Shown here: one piece after another, positions 44,484 through 51,256 of the stretch
Layout of the letters: each line of letters begins with the position of its first letter
Position numbering within the stretch: position 1 is the first letter of the stretch
NCBI GenBank assembly: GCA_015058045.1
Contig: SVDC01000015.1
Coordinates: forward strand, 1 to 64,000
DNA length: 64,000 nt
Origin: Cellulosilyticum sp.
Lineage (GTDB): Bacteria > Bacillota > Clostridia > Lachnospirales > Cellulosilyticaceae
Reading direction: 5' to 3'
Notes under the pieces: model-generated
Databases searched by the model: none
Told to the model about the DNA's origin: nothing
Seen by the model: the letters and a program-made list of their open reading frames with translations, nothing else
Position numbers and translations under genes: made by a program

Positions 44484-46121
44484 ATGAAACAGGAAAATAA
44501 ATATAACATTTTAAGTGGAACATTGATTTTATCGGGTGGGGTATTGATAAGCCGGGTCATAGGTTTTCTATATCGCATTCCTATTCAAAAAATCATAGGT
44601 AATGTAGGACAGGGATTATATGGTGATGCGTATCAAATTTATACTTTTATTTTAACAGTGACAGCGATTGCAATGCCTAGTGCATTATCTAAACTCATTG
44701 CAGAATCAGAAACGTTAAAGCGATATGGACAGTCAGAACAGATTTTTAGAATGGCAGTTAAGTATGCAACTTTATGTGCGCTTTTATTAGGAGGGCTAAT
44801 CTTTTTTGGAGCTGATGTGATATCAGATGTTGCTTTTCCTGGTGATGATATAGGAGGAGCTATAAGAGTGTTTGCACCGACAGCTGTTATTGCGACTTTT
44901 ATAGCAAGCTTAAGAGGTTATTTTCAAGGGTTGGGGGATATGAAACCTACGGCAATCTCTCAAATTTTTGAACAAATTGTCAATGTAATAGTGAGTATTG
45001 GGCTTGCTTATTATTTTTCTAAGATTTCAATACATTTAGGTGTTATAGGAAGTTGTATAGGAACTGCTGTGGGAGCAATTATTGCTTTGGTTATATTAGG
45101 AGGACACTATAAGCAGGTTCGAAAAGAGAGAAGTTTTATAGCTTATAAGGCATTGTCAGTAGAAGATGAGAGAAAAATGCTTAAGAAATTATTACATAAT
45201 TTAGTCCCTATTATTGTATCTACCTCTGTGTTTGCTGTGATGTCTATTATTGATTTTGCAATGATTTCACATTTGTTACCGGATGCGATTATGAAACTAC
45301 AGGAGATAGGAGAAACATATTTTATTCCTATAAAGTCTCTAGAGGGATTAGATATTAAAACAATAGTCCAAAATTTAAAAGGACAATATTCTTTTCAATA
45401 TAATACATTTATTAATATTCCTGTTAGTCTTATTTTACAATTGGCAGTAGCGAGTATCCCTGCATTATCTGCAGATATGGTTAGTGGAGATTGCAAAGCA
45501 GTTAATCAAAAGATGAATATGATTATGAAGACAGGAATGCTTTTTGCCACTCCAGCCAGTATAGCTTTTATGATTTTTGGGGTTCCAATGATGCAACTGA
45601 TATTAGGAAGTAGTGCATCAGGCGGAGAATTATTAGCTGTTGGAGGAATTGGTATGATAGGGATTACCATTGCCCAATTAACTGCTGGTATTTTACAGGG
45701 GATAGGTAAGGCTAAAAGAGCTTGCATTCATGCAGTAATTGCTTGTATCGTAAAGGTCATTTTTAACTTTGTCTTAATGAGGATACCACAATTGAATATT
45801 TTTAGTGTAGTTATTGCTACAGGTATTTGCTATTTGGTTTACTCAATAATGAATGTTGTTTATCTTTATAAAGTAGTAGTGAGTAGAATTTTATGGAAGG
45901 AAGTTTTGGTTAAACCTTTATTTTGCTCAGTGATAATGGGAATAGGGGCGTATAGTGTATTTAAATTACTGTGTATTTTAAGTATTCCTGTAAGAATTTC
46001 AATGTTACTCACGATCCCTTTTGCGATTAGTTTATATTATCGGTTGGCAAGAAGAGTACATATTATGCTTCCTGAAGTAGAAGACTTTGTTGCCAAGCAT
46101 TATAAAAGAAAAGTAGCATAG
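44484..46121 (+). CDS. SpoVB/YtgP-like polysaccharide or lipid II flippase (MOP superfamily)
   Basis: A 545-residue membrane protein with about 14 hydrophobic helices. The N-terminus (LSGTLILSGGVLISRVIGFLYRIPIQKIIG) and the following GLYGDAYQIYTF and MPSALSKLIAESE match SpoVB/YtgP proteins, which flip lipid-linked cell-wall or exopolysaccharide precursors. In spore formers SpoVB supports cortex synthesis, while YtgP (AmJ/MurJ-like) serves vegetative wall synthesis; sequence alone does not separate the two. AGGAAAGAGA precedes the ATG. There is no terminator before the next gene, but that gene has its own promoter-like sequence. Confidence 0.88.
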   Translation: MKQENKYNILSGTLILSGGVLISRVIGFLYRIPIQKIIGNVGQGLYGDAYQIYTFILTVTAIAMPSALSKLIAESETLKRYGQSEQIFRMAVKYATLCALLLGGLIFFGADVISDVAFPGDDIGGAIRVFAPTAVIATFIASLRGYFQGLGDMKPTAISQIFEQIVNVIVSIGLAYYFSKISIHLGVIGSCIGTAVGAIIALVILGGHYKQVRKERSFIAYKALSVEDERKMLKKLLHNLVPIIVSTSVFAVMSIIDFAMISHLLPDAIMKLQEIGETYFIPIKSLEGLDIKTIVQNLKGQYSFQYNTFINIPVSLILQLAVASIPALSADMVSGDCKAVNQKMNMIMKTGMLFATPASIAFMIFGVPMMQLILGSSASGGELLAVGGIGMIGITIAQLTAGILQGIGKAKRACIHAVIACIVKVIFNFVLMRIPQLNIFSVVIATGICYLVYSIMNVVYLYKVVVSRILWKEVLVKPLFCSVIMGIGAYSVFKLLCILSIPVRISMLLTIPFAISLYYRLARRVHIMLPEVEDFVAKHYKRKVA

Positions 46122-46152
46122 TGATAGGAATACTTTTCTGATAAGACTTATA

Positions 46153-46180
46153 TCAAGAGTTTGATGTAAGATGCCGACAT
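46153..46180 (+). promoter_or_regulatory. Sigma-D (sigma-28)-like promoter
   Basis: TCAAGAGT (46153-46160), a 12-base spacer and GCCGACAT (46173-46180). This resembles the flagellar/motility sigma-28 consensus TAAAGTTT and GCCGATAA/T, with one difference in the -10 octamer (GCCGACAT versus GCCGATAT). It lies 35 bases before the ATG of the DUF6240 gene. Confidence 0.55.
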
Positions 46181-46214
46181 ACTAAATAGTAAACAGTCGG
46201 TGAGAGGTGAGAAA

Positions 46215-48977
46215 ATGATAGAGATAATAAATGGGAATACCTATAATCGTTACAGTGTATTAAATGAAACGATTCAGCCAGGTAAAGTGGAGGAAGCCAA
46301 AGAAAATAAACTGGTTTTTGATATACAAGATATTCTTAGTCGAATAGATGAATATACCTATACAAAAAATGATAAAGAAGCTGTGGATGGAGGGTTGGTG
46401 AACCAACTGAAAGAGCGGTTTAATATCAAGGAAGAGGATGTTTATGAGCTTTATAAGCAAGGGGTAGATCTAGAGCAGCTTAATATGAACGAGTTATCTT
46501 ATCATAAACAGGCTAAATCATATGTTGAGGAAGAAGAGGACACTAAAGATAAAAGCTTGGAAGAAAAAATTGAAACAGTAAAAAAACAAAGTGATAGCAT
46601 GTATTTGAATGCTTTAAAAAGTCAAGCACCTATTACAATTAATAGTTTATATGAAAATAGCTTTAAGGGAGATTTAAAAAAGGGAATTAGCCAATATACA
46701 AAAGAAGAAGTGGATAATGTACTTAACATGAATGGTCTTCAGACAAATGAGGATAATCGTTGGGCTGCAAATCTTTTAATGATGTATGATATGGATGTTA
46801 GCCCAACTAGTATATCTAGATTACAGGGGCTTCAGTCAGCAGTGGCTTCTTTAGAAAGCTCAACAGGTTTGTCAGGAGATAATGAGCTCATTAAAAATGG
46901 ACAAGTTCAGTATCAACCAGAATATGTAGAACGCATTACAGATGATTTGGGTATGGTAACAGATGAACATATTGAAAGGCTTATTGAAGAAGGTAAAGAA
47001 ATCAATATTAATGAACTAAGAGATAGCATTCATAAGCATGTAGATGAGGCTTTAAGTAATCAACATACAGGAGAGGAAAGTAGTGGGCAGGCTTATCAAC
47101 AAGAGAAGTTTCTTGAAAAAGGAGATAATCAGCAAAATGTAGATGAAGTCAAACGTCAAATTCTTCAAATCACTACCAAATTAACAGTAGAAGCGGCTCA
47201 AAAGATTAGTGAAAAGATGCCACTTGAAAGTAGTAGCTTGCAATCAGTTGTTGAAGCTCTAACACAAATGGAACAGGAAATGGCAGTATCTGCTCTTAAA
47301 CAAGTTCATTTACCAGTTACAGAAGAAAATATTACAGCTGTGACAGATGTGATGAATGTAGTAGGGGAAATGAGCCAGCATTTTGTACCTACAGTGCAAA
47401 TTGAGATAGAGACTGATGAAAATGCTAACTTAGATGAAGTGAGTGTTGCGCTTAAAAAATATCTTGAAAATGAAACACCAGTTGAGTCACGTTTTGGAGA
47501 AAGTATAAAGACGGTTGAAATTCAAATTCAAAGCTTATTAGAAAGTCAAGGAATAGAAGCGACTAAGACCAATATAGAAGCAGCTAAGGCCCTTATTACT
47601 AATGGTATGGAGGTGGATGAGAGTCAGCTTCAAAATATCCAAGAAATTGTCATGAAGTTAGATACCTTCCTAGAAGAAATGACACCTGTTCAAGTAGCTT
47701 CTATGATTAAGGAAGGATTTAATCCTTATCATGCTTCTGTAAATGAAATTTTAAATTGGATATCTAATAGTAAAATAGAAGGTTTAAAAACGAGTGTGGC
47801 AGAAACAATTGTTGCCATGGAGGATGATGGACAGATTAATGAGTCGCAAAAAGAAGGAATGATAGGGCTTTATCGTATTTTGCAAGCAGTAGGAAATCAA
47901 AAAGAACAAGTTATGGGCTATTTGTTTAGAAATGAATTGCCGATGACAGTAGAAAACTTACAAATAGCTGCTAAATATGTAAAAGGTAAAAATCGCATAG
48001 AGAAAACAATAGATGATAACTTTGGAGAGCTAGAAAATAGCAATGAAGACCTAAAAACAGCAAGTAAGCTATTAGAAAAAAGCACACAGGAATCCAAGAA
48101 AACTTTGGATATTTTACGTACTTTAGAGCAAATGGAACTTCCTATTACGCAGGAGAATGTAGATAAAGTAAGTAAAATGAGTGCCTTACTATATCCTTAT
48201 ATTAAAGAACAGTTCAAGAAAAACTTAGGGAAATTTGATGGCATGAAGTCTTTACCAGATAGTTTCTTGGAAAAAGTACAAGTTGCACAAAATGTAAGTA
48301 CAGAAGTGGTACAAAGTATGCTTGAACAAGATATTCCGCTTACTTTGTCTAATATTTACTGGATGGATCAAATGAGTAGTGACCCAGAAATTTATGGAGA
48401 GCTACTTAATGATAAAGGAATGCTTAAAGAGGGCTTGCCAAAAGATTTAGAGGAACTTGAAGAAACTTTAAAGGAAATTGCTGATACTGCAAAAGAAAAT
48501 AAAGAAGAAGCAACTTTAAATGGTGAATGGAAGGCTTATAGAAGTTATAAGCAAATTGAAGAAGTTGTACAATTCCAAAGACAAAGAATAGAAAATGAAG
48601 GATTATACCAAATTCCATTTATGATTGATGGTGAAAGACGTTTAATTAATTTATATGTACATGAAGATGAAAAAGGTAGTGGCATATTGGATGGTACACA
48701 TCTTAAGGCAGTCATTAGTTATGAGACTAAAAATATGGGTATGGTAAAAGCATATATTGAAATGAATGAAGATCAGCTAGGGTATAGGATAGAAGCGGAG
48801 AATTCTGGTCATGAAGAGGCTTTAAAAGTTCATGCAGAAAGTTTAGCATTAGGTCTTAAAGCTCTTGGTTATGATGTAAGTTATAGTGAGTTTGCAAAAG
48901 AAGAACAAGAAAATGGTGAAAGTACTACTGATATAATACATAAACATGAAGATAGCCAGTTTGAGGAAATGATTTAG
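46215..48977 (+). CDS. DUF6240-like large protein, hook-length-control-like C-terminus
   Basis: A 920-residue hydrophilic protein without signal peptide or membrane helices, matching what I know as DUF6240. It is largely helical and contains a degenerate recurring motif with P-I/L-T-x-x-N-I character: near residues 139 (PITINSLYENS), 195 (VSPTSISRLQGL), 366 (LPVTEENITAV), 446 (IEATKTNIEAAK), 575 (LPMTVENLQIA), 642 (LPITQENVDKV) and 707 (IPLTLSNIYWM). The last 110 residues (LINLYVHEDEKG, then GMVKAYIEMNEDQLGYRIEA and HAESLALGLKALGYDV) resemble the C-terminal substrate-switch domain of FliK. The start at ATG 46215 follows AGGTGAG; a GTG at 46200 is also in frame. A sigma-D-like promoter lies upstream, and a FliS-like gene follows. 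A flagellar export role is inferred, not shown. Confidence 0.6.
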   Translation: MIEIINGNTYNRYSVLNETIQPGKVEEAKENKLVFDIQDILSRIDEYTYTKNDKEAVDGGLVNQLKERFNIKEEDVYELYKQGVDLEQLNMNELSYHKQAKSYVEEEEDTKDKSLEEKIETVKKQSDSMYLNALKSQAPITINSLYENSFKGDLKKGISQYTKEEVDNVLNMNGLQTNEDNRWAANLLMMYDMDVSPTSISRLQGLQSAVASLESSTGLSGDNELIKNGQVQYQPEYVERITDDLGMVTDEHIERLIEEGKEININELRDSIHKHVDEALSNQHTGEESSGQAYQQEKFLEKGDNQQNVDEVKRQILQITTKLTVEAAQKISEKMPLESSSLQSVVEALTQMEQEMAVSALKQVHLPVTEENITAVTDVMNVVGEMSQHFVPTVQIEIETDENANLDEVSVALKKYLENETPVESRFGESIKTVEIQIQSLLESQGIEATKTNIEAAKALITNGMEVDESQLQNIQEIVMKLDTFLEEMTPVQVASMIKEGFNPYHASVNEILNWISNSKIEGLKTSVAETIVAMEDDGQINESQKEGMIGLYRILQAVGNQKEQVMGYLFRNELPMTVENLQIAAKYVKGKNRIEKTIDDNFGELENSNEDLKTASKLLEKSTQESKKTLDILRTLEQMELPITQENVDKVSKMSALLYPYIKEQFKKNLGKFDGMKSLPDSFLEKVQVAQNVSTEVVQSMLEQDIPLTLSNIYWMDQMSSDPEIYGELLNDKGMLKEGLPKDLEELEETLKEIADTAKENKEEATLNGEWKAYRSYKQIEEVVQFQRQRIENEGLYQIPFMIDGERRLINLYVHEDEKGSGILDGTHLKAVISYETKNMGMVKAYIEMNEDQLGYRIEAENSGHEEALKVHAESLALGLKALGYDVSYSEFAKEEQENGESTTDIIHKHEDSQFEEMI

Positions 48978-48989
48978 GGGGACTCTTGT

Positions 48990-49130
48990 ATGAAAGAAGA
49001 AAATAAAGAGAATACATATAAAGAGCAGAAAAGAAAGAGGCCTAAAGAAGATATATTAGATGTGGTTAAACAGTTTATAAATTATTTTGAAGAAACAGAC
49101 AGGAGCGAAAAAGATGGTCACGGTATCTAA
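48990..49130 (+). CDS. Small charged protein (46 residues)
   Basis: An ATG at 48990 with AGGGGGA seven bases upstream opens a 46-residue frame. The protein is very rich in Lys and Glu, with a C-terminal amphipathic helix (ILDVVKQFINYFEETD). It starts 12 bases after the DUF6240 stop and its end overlaps the start of the FliS-like gene by 17 bases, so the three genes are probably translated from one message. No family is recognisable. The tight packing and good ribosome site argue that it is real; a role as an adaptor or co-chaperone is a guess. Confidence 0.5.
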   Translation: MKEENKENTYKEQKRKRPKEDILDVVKQFINYFEETDRSEKDGHGI

Positions 49131-49557
49131 TATTGTAAATGCTTCTAGGGGGGAGCTTTTATGCATCACCTATGAGCTTTTATTAGAACAAATAGAGTTA
49201 GCAATTAAAAGTGAAGAAATAGAAGAGAGAGTAAGATTGACTCAAAAAGCTATTAAGATTCTGCAGATGTTAGTAGGTGATTTGGATTTTACAATCGAAT
49301 TATCTAAGGAGTTGTTTCGAATCTATGTCTATGTACAAGGACAACTTATTAAGGGTAAGAAAGAGACTGAAGCCTTAAAAGAGGCATACAAACTTATACA
49401 GAAGATTTATGAAGGTTATAAAAAGATTACAAAAGAAGAAGAATGTAAAAAGCCAGTGATGCAAAATACAGAAACAATCTATGCAGGATTAACCTATGGT
49501 AGAGAAACTCTTAATGAGATGGCGATGGGTGAAATAAATAGAGGATTTAAAGCATAG
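49114..49557 (+). CDS. FliS-like flagellar chaperone homologue
   Basis: A 147-residue helical protein. ASRGELLCITYELLLEQIELAI (from about residue 8) and the following helices, with RLTQKAIKILQMLVGDLDF and LFRIYVYVQGQLIKG, match the order of helices in FliS, the flagellin export chaperone. Charged residues differ, so it is probably a divergent paralogue rather than the flagellin chaperone itself; no flagellin gene is near. The frame is open from 49087, but AGGAG at 49101 lies eight bases before ATG 49114. The C-terminal 30 residues (TYGRETLNEMAMGEINRGFKA) are an extension. It ends on a strong terminator. Confidence 0.65.
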   Translation: MVTVSNIVNASRGELLCITYELLLEQIELAIKSEEIEERVRLTQKAIKILQMLVGDLDFTIELSKELFRIYVYVQGQLIKGKKETEALKEAYKLIQKIYEGYKKITKEEECKKPVMQNTETIYAGLTYGRETLNEMAMGEINRGFKA

Positions 49558-49566
49558 TTAAAGATA

Positions 49567-49612
49567 AAAAAACTCTTTAGAATTAGTTTACTGATTCTAA
49601 AGAGTTTTTTAT
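49567..49612 (+). terminator. Terminator of the DUF6240/FliS-like unit
   Basis: AAAAAACTCTTTAGAAT (49567-49583) pairs with ATTCTAAAGAGTTTTTT (49594-49610), a 17-bp stem with a T run. Confidence 0.92.
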
Positions 49613-49750
49613 ATGGGAAAAAGTAGAATGAGAAGTGTTGTAAAATTACTTTATTATAAGCTTGAGCAAGAACTGAAAAGGAAATGTCTAAAATAAGACA
49701 AGTTGCATATAGATAAAATAAGGTGGGAATTTACGAAGGGGGAAGAGAAG

Positions 49751-49996
49751 ATGGAAGGAGATTTATTAATAGGAGTTTTAGTAGGATTAGGAGTTTTAGG
49801 GCTAATAAGTATACTCACAAAGAACAAAATAATAAGTATATTTTTGCGCATTGCATTTAGTACAATGATGCTAGTGATGATGAATTGCTTATTACCGCAC
49901 TATATAGTGGGGATTAATCTATATACAATAAGTTTCTCGGCATTATTAGGTATACCAGGAGTAATGACTATATATCTTTTAAAAATCATGGTATAA
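49751..49996 (+). CDS. bofA: BofA-like sigma-K-processing inhibitor
   Basis: An 81-residue membrane protein with two to three hydrophobic helices (LLIGVLVGLGVLGLISIL, then IFLRIAFSTMMLVMMNCLL). The C-terminus (NLYTISFSALLGIPGVMTIYLLKIMV) carries the GIPG-V hallmark of BofA, which in Bacillus holds the SpoIVFB protease inactive in the forespore membrane during sporulation. The frame is open from 49703, but GGGGAAGAG lies close before the ATG at 49751, which gives the usual BofA length. Its place near recR is the Bacillus order (recR-yaaL-bofA), here interrupted. Evidence for a spore former. Confidence 0.85.
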   Translation: MEGDLLIGVLVGLGVLGLISILTKNKIISIFLRIAFSTMMLVMMNCLLPHYIVGINLYTISFSALLGIPGVMTIYLLKIMV

Positions 49997-50131
49997 GGCG
50001 TGTTGATAACTATGTGGATAAGGGTGCGATTTATGTTTGTAAGTTGTTATTAATTTGTGAACAAAAGAAATGGGAATTGTGGATATAAAAATTAAAATAT
50101 ATTTAAAACATTGAAAACAAAGGAAAAAATC

Positions 50132-50161
50132 TTGACACTTTATGCACAATTGTGTTAATAT
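50132..50161 (+). promoter_or_regulatory. Sigma-A promoter inside the DnaA-box region
   Basis: TTGACA (50132-50137), 18-base spacer, TAATAT (50156-50161). The spacer contains CACAATTGTG (50145-50154), a perfect 10-base palindrome that could be an operator. No open reading frame of note follows before the terminator at 50249. Confidence 0.6.
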
Positions 50162-50167
50162 AAATGT

Positions 50168-50278
50168 GGATATAGGTGTGGATAATAAACAATGGTTTAT
50201 GTTGATAGTTATATCTAGTTAAGTAGTAATAAACATATCAATCCCTTTGACTCTATAAAATATATAGGGTCTTTTTTT
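50168..50278 (+). ncRNA. Candidate small RNA, about 110 nt
   Basis: Defined only by a promoter at 50132-50161 and a terminator at 50249-50278. The interval has no frame longer than eight codons and no known RNA motif. It contains two of the DnaA-box sequences near its 5' end. It could equally be an untranslated leader from which transcription continues past a leaky terminator into the gene at 50374. Confidence 0.3.
50249..50278 (+). terminator. Intrinsic terminator
   Basis: GACTCTATA (50249-50257) pairs with TATAGGGTC (50263-50271), nine base pairs with one G-T wobble and a 5-base loop, followed by TTTTTTT. Confidence 0.8.
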
Positions 50279-50373
50279 ATTTCTTTTAGTATTTCCAAAT
50301 ATAGGTATAAATACACGAAGAGATGTATAAACTATAAATACCAATGACAAGTATCATATAAATGGAGGATTAT

Positions 50374-51063
50374 ATGCATATCTTAGAACGTGTAGAAAAC
50401 TATGTTGAAGAAATTAAGCAAAAACCATATATATATAAGATTCAAAAACAAGGTATTGAGGTTTTTAAGAATTATATTATGGCAAATTGTTTAGAGATGA
50501 GAGAAGAGGCATTTGATAAAGAGGAGCTTAATAAGTTGATTCTTTTTTGGCTTCCAAGAAATAAAAAGTATTTAAGTGAAGCAGAGATTTATCAGGTGGT
50601 TTATACCATTCATGATCTTTTTAATTATATGCATAAGGAAGATGAGCTTTCTACTATTTTAGAACTCTATGGAGAAGAATATATGCGTATTTATAAAGCT
50701 AAGAATTTATTGCAAAAGATGACAAAAGATCCGGTTATTTCTGTAGATCCAATTGTTATAGATTTAGATAAGTATAGAGCAAGAAAAAAGAAATCAGGAT
50801 ATAGTGAAATAGCGACCACATACGAGCAAGCACTTTTTGAAGTACAAGAATGTAAGGAAGGTGGGCAGGTAATATTAAATAAACCATCTCATAATAAGCA
50901 GTATAAGCTCTTATTAGAGTATCCCGCTTATAAATACTTGAGAAAGGGAGATATTATCCATGCTGTTATTAAAAGAAAGTTGTTTTATGTATATTGGGAG
51001 CTAGAGGAGATACGTGCTTACTATCTGCCGCAGGCACTAGAGTTTTTAAAATTGACAACATAG
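50374..51063 (+). CDS. Hypothetical helical protein
   Basis: A 229-residue soluble protein that I do not recognise. The N-terminal half is helical and charged (HILERVENYVEEIKQKPYIYKIQKQ split over two helices); at about 125-140 is DPIVIDLDKYRARKKK, a basic stretch; the C-terminal 70 residues look like a small beta-barrel (GYSEIATTY, KYLRKGDIIHAVIKRKLFYVYWELEEIRAYYLPQALEFL region). An ATG at 50362 is in frame but forms part of the GGAGGA site; the ATG at 50374 is preferred. No function is proposed. Confidence 0.6.
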   Translation: MHILERVENYVEEIKQKPYIYKIQKQGIEVFKNYIMANCLEMREEAFDKEELNKLILFWLPRNKKYLSEAEIYQVVYTIHDLFNYMHKEDELSTILELYGEEYMRIYKAKNLLQKMTKDPVISVDPIVIDLDKYRARKKKSGYSEIATTYEQALFEVQECKEGGQVILNKPSHNKQYKLLLEYPAYKYLRKGDIIHAVIKRKLFYVYWELEEIRAYYLPQALEFLKLTT

Positions 51064-51108
51064 ATTTAGAATAAAGAAATGTTTTTACAAAATTTGAGTA
51101 TATAGGAA

Positions 51109-51138
51109 TTGAACTTCGGTATAAAATAAGATTATAAT
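51109..51138 (+). promoter_or_regulatory. Sigma-A promoter of the flavodoxin-SCP2 gene
   Basis: TTGAAC (51109-51114), an 18-base spacer and TATAAT (51133-51138). The transcript would carry a leader of about 110 bases with a long hairpin (51173-51220). Confidence 0.65.
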
Positions 51139-51172
51139 AGAGTATAAAAATTTAAATGGTGACATAGAAAGA

Positions 51173-51220
51173 GGGCATATCCTCTATAAAATCTTGAAAT
51201 ATTTAGTAGAGGATATGCCT
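51173..51220 (+). promoter_or_regulatory. Leader stem-loop, possible attenuator or RNA stability element
   Basis: GGCATATCCTCTA (51174-51186) is perfectly complementary to TAGAGGATATGCC (51207-51219), 13 bp plus a flanking wobble, with a 20-base AT-rich loop. It lies 37 bases before the start codon and has no T run, so it is not a simple terminator. Confidence 0.45.
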
Positions 51221-51256
51221 AAGATAAAATGGTAAATCGTAGAGAGGAAATGGAAG

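Larger units (their letters stand above)
49997..50373. other. Intergenic region with DnaA-box cluster
   Basis: A 377-base gap between two plus-strand genes. It holds at least five same-strand DnaA-box-like 9-mers: TGTTGATAA (50001-50009), TGTGGATAA (50013-50021), TGTGGATAT (50078-50086), TGTGGATAT (50165-50173) and TGTGGATAA (50177-50185), plus TGTTGATAG (50200-50208). Two equal the consensus (complement TTATCCACA) and two differ at one base. TAGTAATAA (50224-50232) is a possible DnaA-trio-like run. A sigma-A promoter (50132-50161) and a terminator (50249-50278) lie inside. AT content is high. Confidence 0.65.

Noticed and set aside
50001..50232. Chromosomal replication origin
   Set aside because: DnaA boxes are clustered, but dnaA, dnaN and gidA/rpmH are absent and flanking genes do not diverge, so only a DnaA-binding site is claimed.
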